The notes under the pieces: generated by a model
What the model was told of the DNA's origin: nothing
The model's input: the letters and a program-made list of their open reading frames with translations, nothing else
Databases searched by the model: none
Position numbers and translations under genes: made by a program
In this document: positions 15,728-28,318 of the stretch, in pieces
Layout: each line of letters starts with the position of its first letter
Numbering within the stretch: the stretch's first letter is position 1
Assembly (NCBI GenBank): GCA_005524015.1
Contig: SULG01000018.1
Location: forward strand, 1-49,640
Length of the DNA stretch: 49,640 nucleotides
DNA from: Candidatus Jettenia ecosi
Lineage (GTDB): Bacteria; Planctomycetota; Brocadiia; Brocadiales; Brocadiaceae
Direction: 5' to 3'

Positions 15728-16975
15728 TTAATGTACAGCAGACATTTTCTCTTCCATAATGGCATCAAACTCAGCGAGGGAAGGATTGATAATTTTTGGA
15801 ATTTCTAACTTATTGAGCACTGCTTCTTGAGTCTTTAGTCCATTTCCTGTAATACTAATTACAATAGACTCATTCCGGGGAATTTTACCTTGCTCGATGA
15901 GTTTCTTTGTTACAGCTACAGTCACCCCGCCGGCTGTTTCTGTAAAAATACCTTCAGTTCTGGCAAGTAATTTAATGCCTTCCACGAGTTCATCATCCGT
16001 TGCATCTTCTGCCCATCCGCCTGATACATTAATGGTTTTCACAGAATAAAATCCATCTGCCGGATTACCAATTGCAATTGATTGCGCAATCGTCTTTGGC
16101 TTTACCGGTTTTATCACATCGGTTTCCGCCTTGACTGCTGTGGTTATCGGAGAACTTCCTGTAGCCTGAGCGCCATGTAATTTTGTATCCGCTGTATCGA
16201 TAAGTCCTAATTTTACAAACTCTTTAATGGATTTTTCTATCTTCGTAATTAAAGACCCGCCTGCCATGGGAACGATAATATGCCTTGGTACTTTCCATCC
16301 GAGTTGTTCCATGATTTCATATCCATACGTCTTCGATCCCTCGCCATAATAAGGCCTCAAATTCACATTTACAATGGCCCATCCATATTTATCGGCAATC
16401 TCTGAGCAGAGTTTATTTACATTATCATAGTTTCCTTTAATTTTTATTACATTTGTGCCGTAGATTAATGTTCCGATAATCTTGCCTTGTTCAAGGTCGG
16501 CTGGCATAATGATATAACTTTCCAAACCTGCTTGTACAGCTTGAGCAGCAACTGCATTTCCTAAATTTCCTGTTGTTGCGCATCCTACAGTCTTATACCC
16601 AAATTCCTTTGCCTTTGTCAAAGCCGTAGAGACTACCCGGTCTTTAAAAGAAAACGTAGGGTAATTTACCGAATCATTTTTTACGTATAGTTCTTCCACC
16701 CCCAGAACTTTTGCCAGATTGTTTGCTTTGATTAAAGGCGTAAAACCAACTTGAGCGCCGACAGTCGGTTCTCCGTCAATAGGAAGCAACTCCCGATAAC
16801 GCCACATCGTTTTACCACGAGATTCTATGACTTTTTTCGTAAGGACTTTCTTAATTTTATCATAATCGTAATCAACTTCTAAAGGACCAAAGCAAAAGCT
16901 GCACACATGCAACGGCTCTTTTGGATATGCCTTGCCGCACTCCCGGCATTTCAGACCTTTTACAAATCCCATCAT
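15728..16975 (-). CDS. thrC: Threonine synthase-like PLP enzyme (SAM-riboswitch controlled)
   Basis: 415 residues. The N-terminal zinc-ribbon-like segment (CRECGKAYP ... CSFCFG) precedes a fold-type II PLP domain: the Schiff-base Lys is in YPTFSFKDRVVS, the phosphate-binding loop is in ATTGNLGNAVAA, and MAGGSLITKIEK and SITGNGLKT follow. Classical ThrC turns O-phosphohomoserine into threonine. The transcript starts with a SAM-I riboswitch and terminator and continues into a sulfur carrier gene. Threonine genes are not normally under SAM control, so this enzyme may transfer sulfur from the carrier to O-phosphohomoserine to give homocysteine, as CysM/CysO does for cysteine. GGAGG lies 4-5 bases before the first ATG; the second ATG at 16972 is an alternative start. 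Confidence 0.88.
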   Translation of the reverse strand: MMGFVKGLKCRECGKAYPKEPLHVCSFCFGPLEVDYDYDKIKKVLTKKVIESRGKTMWRYRELLPIDGEPTVGAQVGFTPLIKANNLAKVLGVEELYVKNDSVNYPTFSFKDRVVSTALTKAKEFGYKTVGCATTGNLGNAVAAQAVQAGLESYIIMPADLEQGKIIGTLIYGTNVIKIKGNYDNVNKLCSEIADKYGWAIVNVNLRPYYGEGSKTYGYEIMEQLGWKVPRHIIVPMAGGSLITKIEKSIKEFVKLGLIDTADTKLHGAQATGSSPITTAVKAETDVIKPVKPKTIAQSIAIGNPADGFYSVKTINVSGGWAEDATDDELVEGIKLLARTEGIFTETAGGVTVAVTKKLIEQGKIPRNESIVISITGNGLKTQEAVLNKLEIPKIINPSLAEFDAIMEEKMSAVH

Positions 16976-16997
16976 TTGCCTCCATTAAGTTCAGCAA

Positions 16998-17043
16998 ATA
17001 AAAAAGCCTCTTTCTATTACATAAGATAGGAAGAGGCTTTTCT
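16998..17043 (-). terminator. Riboswitch-controlled intrinsic terminator
   Basis: On the minus strand AAAAGCCTCTTcCTAT pairs with ATAGaAAGAGGCTTTT and is followed by T6, about 25 bases before the thrC start. Its 5' arm CCTATCTTAT is complementary to ATAAGATAGG (17051-17060 region), which also forms the 3' side of aptamer helix P1. SAM binding therefore frees the terminator, and absence of SAM favours the antiterminator. Confidence 0.88.
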
Positions 17044-17044
17044 A

Positions 17045-17178
17045 CGTCCCTATCTTATCTTTTCCCAAATCATGAGACAGGAATTAGCACCAGCATCCTG
17101 CCTAGCTCATTCACTAGACAAGACCGGTTGCTGTGGCTTCATAGGGCCAGTCCCTCTGCCACTCTCGATAAGACGAAC
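17045..17178 (-). promoter_or_regulatory. SAM-I (S-box) riboswitch upstream of thrC-sulfur carrier
   Basis: On the minus strand the conserved core is complete: TCTTATCGAGAG at the 5' end, GGCAGAGGGACTGGCCC, ATGAAGCC, the CAGCAACCGG block, and GGTGCTAATTCCTG, with GATAAGA closing helix P1 against TCTTATC. It lies directly upstream of the intrinsic terminator and the thrC-like gene. SAM-I riboswitches turn off methionine and cysteine uptake and synthesis genes when SAM is high. Sequence class is unmistakable; the downstream gene content makes its placement unusual. Confidence 0.95.
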
Positions 17179-17325
17179 AAAACTTATCACATAATAACGA
17201 AAAAGTCATATTCTGTCAATTAATTAATTTAGTTAATGTTTAAGGGATTTTCAAACGGAGAGACAGATTTAAGACCTATCCCCACAATAGCTTTATACAC
17301 AGCGTCATTAATCAGATACGAATAT

Positions 17326-17387
17326 GTCATTCACTCGGAGGCGGGAATCCAGAAAAATACTGGATTCCGGGTCAAGCCCGGAATGAC
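17326..17387. repeat. REP-like palindrome (GTCATTC ... GAATGAC)
   Basis: Outer arms GTCATTC (17326-17332) and GAATGAC (17381-17387) enclose a hairpin GGAATCCAG ... CTGGATTCC and a smaller GGGtcaaGCCC-like stem. This compact nested palindrome is typical of dispersed non-coding repeats in many bacterial genomes. Confidence 0.65.
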
Positions 17388-17731
17388 AGACAGTTGTAAA
17401 CTTATGTCGCTATGTATAGATACATTACAGCTTAAAAACTTCTTGATTCTTATATGAAATAAGATAATGTGTACACCATTTGATAGGGATTATGTGTTTT
17501 ATTTAAAATATTATTGCGGTAAATGTATCAGAACAAGGGATTTTTGTTTGCAATTTCAGTTTCATCGTGGATGATTGCGCCTGCAAATTAGCAAAGATTA
17601 GAGAAAGCTGGAAACGTTTCCAGCGCGTAAGTCTTCTGATAGCCTTTTGGAGAGGGGTATTGGTATGGAGTGGATAAGGGGTATGGACGAAAGTAATTGG
17701 ATGTAACGGTGAGGAATTTCCATGGTTGGTT

Positions 17732-17762
17732 GTAGGGGGCAGGTTTGAAACCTGCCCCCTAC
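17732..17762. repeat. Perfect 15-bp palindrome
   Basis: GTAGGGGGCAGGTTT (17732-17746) and AAACCTGCCCCCTAC (17748-17762) are exact inverse complements with a single-base centre. A close relative lies at 44617-44646, so it is a dispersed family in this genome. Confidence 0.8.
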
Positions 17763-17825
17763 GGGCGTTCGCCATTGCCCTGTACGATTTTTGGAGATGA
17801 AATTTTTATTAAAAATTATACATGG

Positions 17826-19136
17826 CTAACTTAAACTGTTTATAACAATACCTGTGATTAATTTCGGGTAAAAATAGGTTGATTTTGGAGGCATAACCTT
17901 TCGTTCTATGGCAATTTCTTTTACCTGTTCGATAGGGGTTGGCTTCAGAAAGAATGCTAATTGATATTGACCCGATTTTACGAATGTTATAGCTTCTCTT
18001 TCATCCTTTACATATTTTACATAGTCTTTTAAGGTAACATCGCTGGCGTTTATCCCTAATATCTTATTGATAATCATGCCATGTAGTATACCAGTATCGA
18101 TATGCTTCCATTCCGGATGATCATTGGCGAAAACCGTATCTAACAATTTCTGATTACTTAAGTGTAATGTATAATATGCATCTTTCTGGCCAACATACAT
18201 GCCGAAGGTATGACTTTTCGTTTCAGCATGTAAGTGTGATATAAAATCCTCTATCTTATACCTGCTATTAAGCGGCACAACGGTAAAGGCCTCTTGTATT
18301 GACCGAAGGATATGATCAAAGCGATAATCTTTTATGTTACGGATGAGGCGATGAGCCGGGAGTATTTTTAACCCATGATTATTCATCGATACACACATCA
18401 TCATTACATAATCTAAGGGTAAATCATTTCCATGCCCACTCTGTTCCTTACGCATTTGCTCCCGGTAAGTTAATGAAGTCTCGTAACGATGGTGTCCGTC
18501 AGCAATAAAGAGTGGCTTTTCTTTCATAAGTGAGATCAATCTATCAATAATAGAGTTTTCCTTTATGATCCAAAGCTTATTTTTTACACCACCATCATCC
18601 ACAAAATCTACTTCTGGCTTTGCGATAGTAATCGTAGATAAATAGGTATCGATTATGTTATTTTCATCGGGAAAGAGTGCGAATATAGAACTGAGATTTG
18701 CCTGGCAGGATTGGATAAGTTTTAAACGATCTGCTTTAGGACCAGAAAGGGTTTGCTCATGGGGATAGATATGTCCTTTATCAAAAGGTTCTAACTTTAT
18801 CAGTGCAATAAAACCTCTACGGGTTATCCATGAATTGCCGGATAGAAATTCCTGATCATAAATATAAATTGCGGGCGCATCCTCTTGTTTGAGTATCCCA
18901 TTTTTCTTCCAGGTATTCAGGAATTCAGCCGCGCGGGTATACTTATTGACTTTTTCGGTATCGCCGGAAATATCCTTTCCCAGATCCAGGCGAATAATAT
19001 TATTAGGATGAACCTGATAATACCGCTCCTGGTCTTGAGGTGAAATCACATCGTAAGGCGGTGTTACAACGGAGGAAATATCATGGATAATATCCTGGTT
19101 GAACCGTAATCCTTGAAATGGTTTTATAATGGCCAT
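17826..19136 (-). CDS. DUF1015 family protein
   Basis: 436 residues from the preferred ATG at 19136 (MAIIKPFQGLRF...), 7 bases after the ahcY stop; the longer frame to 19202 would overlap ahcY by 59 bases and lacks conserved residues. Family hallmarks are the N-terminal IKPFQGLRF ... VVTPPYDVIS, and FIADGHHRYETSLTYREQM in the middle. DUF1015 proteins are widespread, often next to serine or SAM metabolism genes, and have no agreed function; a cytosolic enzyme is likely given the conserved DGHHR. Its tight placement behind metK and ahcY suggests a link to SAH/homocysteine or one-carbon metabolism. Confidence 0.85.
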   Translation of the reverse strand: MAIIKPFQGLRFNQDIIHDISSVVTPPYDVISPQDQERYYQVHPNNIIRLDLGKDISGDTEKVNKYTRAAEFLNTWKKNGILKQEDAPAIYIYDQEFLSGNSWITRRGFIALIKLEPFDKGHIYPHEQTLSGPKADRLKLIQSCQANLSSIFALFPDENNIIDTYLSTITIAKPEVDFVDDGGVKNKLWIIKENSIIDRLISLMKEKPLFIADGHHRYETSLTYREQMRKEQSGHGNDLPLDYVMMMCVSMNNHGLKILPAHRLIRNIKDYRFDHILRSIQEAFTVVPLNSRYKIEDFISHLHAETKSHTFGMYVGQKDAYYTLHLSNQKLLDTVFANDHPEWKHIDTGILHGMIINKILGINASDVTLKDYVKYVKDEREAITFVKSGQYQLAFFLKPTPIEQVKEIAIERKVMPPKSTYFYPKLITGIVINSLS

Positions 19137-19143
19137 AGAGTAA

Positions 19144-21614
<2,471 letters not shown>

Positions 21615-21622
21615 AACTGATA

Positions 21623-22927
21623 CTACCTCTCCTTCAATAAAATTTTCCTTAACAATTTCAAATTACGATCTGTGGCGCCCTTTTGTTTTATGATAACAGA
21701 CTGTGCTCTCCTGCCCATTTCCCTGGCCTCGTTTGGATGCTCTAAAAGATACATCATTTCATTGGATAACTCTGATTCATTCTGAACGATCTTTATAGCA
21801 TCTGCTTCTTTTAATAACTGAACTTCCTCACGAAAATTGAATGTATGCGGTCCGGCAACAATTGGTTTGGCCAGCCCCGCTGGTTCCATCATGTTTTGGC
21901 CACCTTGTGGCACAAGGCTTTTTCCAATAAATACACAATCTGCAATGCTATAGAGAGTAAGTAATTCCCCTACAGTATCAATAAGGATAACCGTTCCGTA
22001 CTTATGCGCACCTATTTTTTTCCCCTTGTCAAGGGAAGTTTTTCTTATAAACCCGAGTCCTGCAGATTCAGTTAAGGTAGCTATAGTACCAACCCTTTCG
22101 ATATGCCGGGGCGCTAAAATAAGTCTTAACGCAGTAAATTTTGCGCTCATTTCCTTAAAGATCTTGAGAATAATAGCCTCTTCACCCTCGTGTGTGCTTC
22201 CACAAATAATAACCTTATCCTGTGTGTCAATTTCAAATAAATCCAGTAACTGTTTTTTTTTATTTTCAGAAATGGCAGTTATTATATTATCAAATTTCAT
22301 GTTTCCTGTGACAGTAACTTGTGGTTCTGATATACCAAGATTCATAAGGTGGACTGCATCGATTTTAGATCTTGCGCAATACATATTTTCTTGTATGGTT
22401 AAGCTTGTAAGAAATTTTTTTGAAATCTTACCTAAGAAGCGATACCATTTCAGCGACTTTTCGGATATCCTGGCATTGAGCAAGGCTACGGGAATACGCC
22501 TTTTTGCTGCTGCTATCAGGAGATTGGGCCATATCTCCAACTCGATCAATAGAAGGCATTTAGGTTGTATGACATCCAGTACCTTATAAACTATCCAGCT
22601 TAAATCAAGAGGAAAATAAATAATGTTTTTTTCAGCAAAATGCATCTTTGCAACAGTTAATCCTGTGTTAGTGTTGGTAGATATTACTATATTTGAATTA
22701 TTAAACTCTTTTTCAAAGTGTTTTACAAGTGTTTTTACGGTTAAAATTTCTCCAACTGAAGCACAATGGATCCATATACAACATTTCTGTTCTTGTTTTA
22801 TCGTAATCCATCCGAGGCGCTGCAGTAAGCCGGAACGATGCCGTTTACTGGTAATACATTTCACAAGAAGATATGGTGAACCGAGGATAAGCGCTGTTAT
22901 ATAAATAACATCGAAAATTGTAGGCAT
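21623..22927 (-). CDS. waaA: 3-deoxy-D-manno-octulosonic acid transferase
   Basis: 434 residues. An N-terminal hydrophobic anchor (about 5-22), [18 protein letters not shown] with the catalytic Glu region of GT30 enzymes, and a Rossmann C-terminal half with [38 protein letters not shown] and [16 protein letters not shown]. WaaA (KdtA) adds Kdo to lipid A precursor at the inner membrane, so the organism makes a Kdo-containing lipopolysaccharide core. It sits between secA (73 bases upstream) and metK (8 bases downstream). Confidence 0.93.
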   Translation of the reverse strand: MPTIFDVIYITALILGSPYLLVKCITSKRHRSGLLQRLGWITIKQEQKCCIWIHCASVGEILTVKTLVKHFEKEFNNSNIVISTNTNTGLTVAKMHFAEKNIIYFPLDLSWIVYKVLDVIQPKCLLLIELEIWPNLLIAAAKRRIPVALLNARISEKSLKWYRFLGKISKKFLTSLTIQENMYCARSKIDAVHLMNLGISEPQVTVTGNMKFDNIITAISENKKKQLLDLFEIDTQDKVIICGSTHEGEEAIILKIFKEMSAKFTALRLILAPRHIERVGTIATLTESAGLGFIRKTSLDKGKKIGAHKYGTVILIDTVGELLTLYSIADCVFIGKSLVPQGGQNMMEPAGLAKPIVAGPHTFNFREEVQLLKEADAIKIVQNESELSNEMMYLLEHPNEAREMGRRAQSVIIKQKGATDRNLKLLRKILLKER

Positions 22928-23000
22928 GCAAGATGAAATGAGCTTTCAGGTTTATTGTATGTTCTTTGCCAGTATTATGAGTATGAATACTACTCTATAA

Positions 23001-25619
23001 TTACATGGTTCTGCCACAACACTGTTTGAATTTTCTGCCACTACCGCATGGACACGGTTGGTTCCTACCGATCTTGACTGATACTTTAATGGGTTCTAAC
23101 TTTTGCTCAACAGGCGCTTCGGGAGTTGTATTCTCTACATGACCAGCCGCAACTGCAACCGGAGATTGTTGTATTGTATTTAATCCGGAAACTTCCTGAT
23201 GAACATAGTGGTCAGGATGCCATATATCTTTTTTCTCCGCTTCTTCTCCCAGTTGTAGTCTAAATATGAGATCAGTTACTTCATCTCTGATTGCGAGGTT
23301 CACACCCTCGAACATACCGAGCGCTTCCCTTTTATATTCAATTCTCGGGTCTACCTGGGCATATCCCCGGAGACCAATGCCCGACCTCAGATGATCCATA
23401 GCATACAGGTGGTCTTTCCACTTCGTGTCAATTTTTTCCAGTAAAAGTATTTGAGCAATCTTCTCCATTTGATCTTTGCCAATGGTATTTTCTTTTGTTT
23501 CGTATGTCTCAGTAGATTTCTTTATCAAAAAATCTTCTATGTTCTGACGGGTTTTTTCTTCAACCTCATCCAGATCAATTGCTACACCAAATTTTTGTTT
23601 AAACCAGGCGGCAAGATCAAATGCCTCTTCCTCGTCGCTGCTGTGCTTTGTATTGTAAGCGAAATTTACTATTTCCTTGATACAATCTTCTATCATTTGA
23701 ACTACATAGTCCCGAAGATACTTACCTTCAAGCACATTCTGCCTTAAGGTATAAATCGTCTTTCTCTGTTCGTCCATAACCTCATCATATTCGAGCAGAT
23801 GTTTACGAATTTCAAAATTGTGCTCTTCAACCTTTTTCTGTGCCCGTTCAATAGATTTGGAGACCATGGTATGCTCAATTGCCATACCTTCTTCCATACC
23901 GAATGTTTTGAGAAGTGAACTTACACGCTCTGAAGCAAAAATGCGCATTAAATCATCTTGCAATGAGACATAGAATCGGGATGAGCCTGGATCTCCCTGA
24001 CGTCCTGCCCGACCACGAAGCTGGTTGTCAATACGCCTTGCCTCGTGCCTTTCGGTGCCGATAATGTGGAGTCCGCCCATAGTTGCAACCCCTTCGCCGA
24101 GGACTATATCTGTTCCTCTTCCCGCCATATTCGTTGCAATGGTGACATTTCCAGGTTGTCCGGCTTTTGCGACTATGTGCGCCTCGCGCTCATGCTGTTT
24201 GGCGTTGAGTACTTCATGTTCGATGCCTTCTCTCATGAGTTTTTCACTGAGGAGTTCAGATTTTTCAATAGAAACCGTGCCAACCAATATAGGTCTTCCT
24301 TGTTTGTGTACTTCTACAATCTCTTTGATGATGGCATCAAATTTTTCTTTTTCGGTCCGATAAACACGGTCCGGGAAATTTGTACGATACATCGGTTTGT
24401 TTGTGGGAATAGAAATCACTTCAAGTCTGTATATCTTATCAAATTCTGCAGCTTCTGTTATTGCTGTGCCTGTCATTCCGGCAAGTTTCTTATACAATCT
24501 ATAGAAATTCTGGAGCGTTATTGTTGCAAGAGTTTGGTTTTCCTCTTTGATACGCTGATGTTCCTTTGCTTGCACAGCCTGGTGCAACCCGTCGCTCCAT
24601 ACACGGCCTTCCATCAAACGCCCGGTAAATTCATCTACGATAACTACCTCGCCCCCTTTAACGATATAGTCCTTATCGTTTTTGAAGAGATGGTGCGCAC
24701 GAAGGGATTGTTCAATGTAGTGAGGCCACTCCATATTCCTGTCGGTGTAAATACTATCTACATTCAGCAATTTCTCGACTTCCTCAATGCCTTCCTCCGT
24801 AAGGTGAGACATTCGCTCCTTTTCTTTTATTTCAAAGTGCTTTCCGGCCTTTAAACGCCTGGCAACTTTGTCTGCTATATAATATTTTTCCGTTGATTCC
24901 TCTGCCGAACCAGAGATGATTAAGGGAGTACGTGCTTCATCAACAAGAATACTATCAACCTCGTCAACGATGGCATAATTCAGACCCCGGCTAATCTGTA
25001 CTTGCTCTTCTGACCGAACCCTCATATTATCACGAAGATAATCAAAACCGAATTCGTTATTTGTTCCGTAGGTAATATCGCATAAATAAGCAGCTTTTTT
25101 TTCGTCATATTCCTGGTGCGATTGAATAGCGCCGGCTTTTAATCCTAAGAATTCATACAAAGGACTCATCCAGTCTCTATCGCGTTTCGCCAGATAATCA
25201 TTCACCGTAACGATGTGAACACCTTTCCCTGCTAAGGCATTCAGGTAAGCTGGCAACGTTGCAACCAGGGTTTTTCCTTCACCGGTCGCCATTTCAGCTA
25301 TCTTTCCCTGGTGCAGGACAATACCACCGATTAACTGAACATCAAAGTGGCGCATGGTACGATTGGGACTATCGGGATTGGGGGCTATCAGGATCCTCCG
25401 GCTTGCCTCTCTCGCCGTTGCAAATGCTTCCGGCAAGAGATTGTCCATGATTTCTCCGTTGGATAATCGCTCCTTAAACTCGTCCGTCTTCTGGCGAAGT
25501 TCAGCATCGGTTAGAGACATCATCCTGGACTCTAGGGTATTAATTTGGTCTACAATAGGTTTAATCTTTTTCAGGAACCGGTCATTAGAGGTTCCAAATA
25601 TTTTTGTTAATATGCTCAT
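23001..25619 (-). CDS. secA: Preprotein translocase ATPase SecA
   Basis: 872 residues. The nucleotide-binding motif is MATGEGKTLVATLPAYL; the DEAD-like box is IVDEVDSILVDEARTPLII; NBD2 has TNMAGRGTDIVLGEGV, and ERHEARRIDNQLRGRAGRQG follows. The C-terminal zinc-binding linker CPCGSGRKFKQCCG is intact. SecA drives protein export through SecYEG. It is probably the first gene of a minus-strand unit running to waaA, with a bidirectional-looking terminator separating it from fhs. Confidence 0.98.
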   Translation of the reverse strand: MSILTKIFGTSNDRFLKKIKPIVDQINTLESRMMSLTDAELRQKTDEFKERLSNGEIMDNLLPEAFATAREASRRILIAPNPDSPNRTMRHFDVQLIGGIVLHQGKIAEMATGEGKTLVATLPAYLNALAGKGVHIVTVNDYLAKRDRDWMSPLYEFLGLKAGAIQSHQEYDEKKAAYLCDITYGTNNEFGFDYLRDNMRVRSEEQVQISRGLNYAIVDEVDSILVDEARTPLIISGSAEESTEKYYIADKVARRLKAGKHFEIKEKERMSHLTEEGIEEVEKLLNVDSIYTDRNMEWPHYIEQSLRAHHLFKNDKDYIVKGGEVVIVDEFTGRLMEGRVWSDGLHQAVQAKEHQRIKEENQTLATITLQNFYRLYKKLAGMTGTAITEAAEFDKIYRLEVISIPTNKPMYRTNFPDRVYRTEKEKFDAIIKEIVEVHKQGRPILVGTVSIEKSELLSEKLMREGIEHEVLNAKQHEREAHIVAKAGQPGNVTIATNMAGRGTDIVLGEGVATMGGLHIIGTERHEARRIDNQLRGRAGRQGDPGSSRFYVSLQDDLMRIFASERVSSLLKTFGMEEGMAIEHTMVSKSIERAQKKVEEHNFEIRKHLLEYDEVMDEQRKTIYTLRQNVLEGKYLRDYVVQMIEDCIKEIVNFAYNTKHSSDEEEAFDLAAWFKQKFGVAIDLDEVEEKTRQNIEDFLIKKSTETYETKENTIGKDQMEKIAQILLLEKIDTKWKDHLYAMDHLRSGIGLRGYAQVDPRIEYKREALGMFEGVNLAIRDEVTDLIFRLQLGEEAEKKDIWHPDHYVHQEVSGLNTIQQSPVAVAAGHVENTTPEAPVEQKLEPIKVSVKIGRNQPCPCGSGRKFKQCCGRTM

Positions 25620-25764
25620 AGCTTAGTATTAAAAAATTTTACCGGTATTTTATAAGTTAGATTCTTCACTTAAAATCATAGCATTATCAGGATTAAAAGG
25701 CATATTCCTGATTATTGTAAGCAAATACAAGTATATAGTCAAGGTAATGTTTAGGAACAGAATA

Positions 25765-25804
25765 GAAAAAGGCTGTTGAGCTATTTTGTTCAACAGCCTT
25801 TTAT
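25765..25804. terminator. Terminator between fhs and secA
   Basis: AAAAGGCTGTTGA (25767-25779) pairs with TCAACAGCCTTTT around 25790-25803. It lies 35 bases past the fhs stop on the minus strand and has A and T runs at both sides, so it works in either direction. Confidence 0.88.
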
Positions 25805-25840
25805 AAACAGTAGTATCTCAATCAGGAATTAATGAGAGGA

Positions 25841-27604
25841 CTAAAAAACTCCCTTTACTTTTCCGGTATTTACATCAACATCTACACGCCGGAATGCAGG
25901 ATCAGAGCTGGTTCCTGGCATAAGTTTTATATCTCCTGCCATTGGTACTACGAACCCTGCTCCTTTGAAGGTTAAAATATCCCGAATACGTAATCTCCAG
26001 CCCTTCGGCGCGCCTTTTAATTGTGGATTATCGGTGATCGAAAGATGGGTTTTGACCATGCAGGTTCCCATTTTTGAAATGTCAGGATCGTTATCCAACA
26101 TCTTGATTTTTGTTAAGGCCTCTGATGTATAATCAACTCCATCTGCGCCGTAAACTTCCTTTGCAATGAGTTCAATACGTGTTCTTAAAGGAGCGCTTAG
26201 GTCATAAAGGAATTTAAAATTATTAGGCTGATTGCATGCATCAACTACTGCATCAGCTAGTTCTAATGCTCCCTCACCGCCTTTTAGCCAGTGCTGAGAC
26301 AGGGCAACACGGGATCCGGCTTCTTCTGCCAGCCGGCGGATTGCTTTAATTTCGGCGTCTGTATCCGTATGGAAGTTATTGATGCAAACTACAGGATTAA
26401 TTCCGGCTTTCTTCACTGTGTTGATATGATGGATGAGATTCTCTGCTCCTTTTTCCACCCATCCAACGCTTTCTTCTTTGTAGGCTGGATCCAAAGGACG
26501 TCCCGGCACTGGGATAGGAGCGCCGCCGTGGCATTTCATTGCACGGATAGTGGTAACAATTACCGCTGCATTGGGGAGTTGTCCTGAGTAGCGGCATTTT
26601 AAATTCCAGAATTTTTCAAATCCGATATCTGCCCCAAACCCCGATTCTGTTACGTGATAGTCACCTAATTTTAAGCCAAGTCTGTCTGCAATAATTGAGG
26701 ACTGACCAATAGCAATATTGGCAAAAGGTCCCGCATGAACAAACACCGGTTGTCCCTCAATAGTCTGCATCAGGTTCGGATTAATAGCTTCTATCATCCA
26801 TGCCGTCATAGCGCCTGCTACTTCAAGATCGGTAGTAGTTATTGGACTACCTTTTTTATCATAGGCAACAACCATTTTGCCTATCCGTTCTCTCATATCT
26901 TTTAAATCTTTAGCGACCGAGAGAATTGCCATAATTTCAGAAGATACTGCTATGGCAAATCCAGACTCCATCATAAAACCATCCATCCTGCTCCCGATAC
27001 CGATTATTATTTTTCTCAGCGCCTGGGCACAAAAGTCTATAATCCATTTAAGTTCTATTCTGTCGGTATCAATATTAAGACGTTTTAAATTCCTTTTTGC
27101 AAGCTCTTCGTCGTTGTAATTGAATTCGTGTTGCACCCTGGATGTAAGGGCCACCATGGCCAAATTGTGAGCGTTCATAATAGCGTTTATGTCGCCTGTC
27201 AACCCAAGTGAAAAAGGCGTTAACGGAATGCATTGGGAGAGCCCGCCGCCAGCAGCAGACCCTTTGATATTCATGGTCGGTCCGCCTGATGGCTGCCGAA
27301 TGGCGCCGATAACCCTTTTACCTCTTTTTCCTAATCCCTGTACTAAGCCCATAGTAGTAGTTGATTTTCCTTCGCCCAGAGGTGTTGGTGTTATGGCTGT
27401 TACATCAATGAATTTTCCATCGGGCTTTTTCTCAACCCGTTTCAATACCTTATTAAAATCAACCTTTGCTACGTAATGCCCATGAGGAAGCAGTTCTTCT
27501 TTTTCCAGACCTAATTCTTCGGCCAATTGATACACTGTTTTCATTCGGGTTTCAGCATCTTCCGCTATTTCCCAATCCGCGTGCTTGGTGGGGTCCAACG
27601 CCAT
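25841..27604 (-). CDS. fhs: Formate--tetrahydrofolate ligase
   Basis: 587 residues, slightly longer than the usual 555-560. Motifs: [20 protein letters not shown] (the nucleotide-binding loop), [19 protein letters not shown], and [15 protein letters not shown]. The enzyme converts formate, THF and ATP to 10-formyl-THF, the entry step of the methyl branch of the acetyl-CoA (Wood-Ljungdahl) pathway used for CO2 fixation by anammox bacteria; it also feeds purine synthesis. Single gene with its own terminator; about 700 bases of gene-free DNA lie upstream. Confidence 0.96.
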   Translation of the reverse strand: MALDPTKHADWEIAEDAETRMKTVYQLAEELGLEKEELLPHGHYVAKVDFNKVLKRVEKKPDGKFIDVTAITPTPLGEGKSTTTMGLVQGLGKRGKRVIGAIRQPSGGPTMNIKGSAAGGGLSQCIPLTPFSLGLTGDINAIMNAHNLAMVALTSRVQHEFNYNDEELAKRNLKRLNIDTDRIELKWIIDFCAQALRKIIIGIGSRMDGFMMESGFAIAVSSEIMAILSVAKDLKDMRERIGKMVVAYDKKGSPITTTDLEVAGAMTAWMIEAINPNLMQTIEGQPVFVHAGPFANIAIGQSSIIADRLGLKLGDYHVTESGFGADIGFEKFWNLKCRYSGQLPNAAVIVTTIRAMKCHGGAPIPVPGRPLDPAYKEESVGWVEKGAENLIHHINTVKKAGINPVVCINNFHTDTDAEIKAIRRLAEEAGSRVALSQHWLKGGEGALELADAVVDACNQPNNFKFLYDLSAPLRTRIELIAKEVYGADGVDYTSEALTKIKMLDNDPDISKMGTCMVKTHLSITDNPQLKGAPKGWRLRIRDILTFKGAGFVVPMAGDIKLMPGTSSDPAFRRVDVDVNTGKVKGVF

Positions 27605-28318
27605 TGTTTTTTCTCCTTAATAATATTCTTAAGATATTATTGCCTTAAAATTAAATTCGAATTGCCTTTTATGTAAATGGCTGCTTAACACGTAGTAAAA
27701 TGTAAAATATACGATTCATAACTCTATATATATCTATATTATCTGTTACAGATAATAGTGAAGTGAGAAATTATAACCATAAAATGATAGAGGTCAAGAA
27801 AAATGATCTAAGATTATTAATATTTTATTAAATTATGTAAGATTTTTATTGACAAAAGCCTTTGTAAATATAAAATGCAGCAATTAAAAAGCTTGTTAAG
27901 CTATCCATTGCACCATATCATCCACATTTATGGCTAAATTCAAATGGATAAAAGAAATGCCATAAGTTCTATTTTCTCTTGATCAAAACGCAAGATCTGT
28001 ATCTTTTCCCTTTGCTTTAAGTCTTGTATGTAGTAAGTTGTTGATTTTTACAGACTTAAGCAATCCTATTTATGTGAGCTTGTAATTTATAAATACTGAA
28101 ATATTTATTTATTCTGAAATATTTGTAAAGGCATTTGTTTTGCTCAATTTTGTTTTAGCAAAAGGAGTAACTCTCTTAATTATTTTGATAAAATAAATTA
28201 CGGTCAGGAAAGGAGGGAGAGATATAATATAAATATCATAGGTATGTTTGCTGATTGTCTTGAGGCGTATGGATTTACATGTTAAGTCCTTTTATTGAAG
28301 GAAAGGAGAGAAGTTCTG
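27605..28318. other. Long AT-rich gene-free region between fhs and porin
   Basis: About 710 bases, very AT-rich, with divergent transcription on either side. A TATAAT (28223-28228) could be the -10 of the porin promoter, but its -35 match is poor. No gene, RNA or repeat family is recognisable. The length suggests complex regulation of the porin or a lost gene. Confidence 0.35.

Larger units (their letters stand above)
17179..17825. other. Gene-free stretch with short palindromic repeats
   Basis: About 650 bases between the riboswitch and the DUF1015 gene. It contains the two inverted-repeat elements listed separately (17326-17387 and 17732-17762). I see no convincing gene: the short frames here lack ribosome-binding sites and are driven by the repeats. 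The promoter for the riboswitch transcript lies near 17180-17235. Confidence 0.4.

Noticed and set aside
17236-17457. A 73-residue open frame in the riboswitch-DUF1015 gap.
   Set aside because: It is generated by the REP-like palindrome; no ribosome-binding site or protein-like composition.
24045-24854. A 269-residue open frame antisense to secA.
   Set aside because: It is a shadow frame: Cys/Phe-rich translation without domain, no ribosome-binding site, and secA is certain on the other strand.
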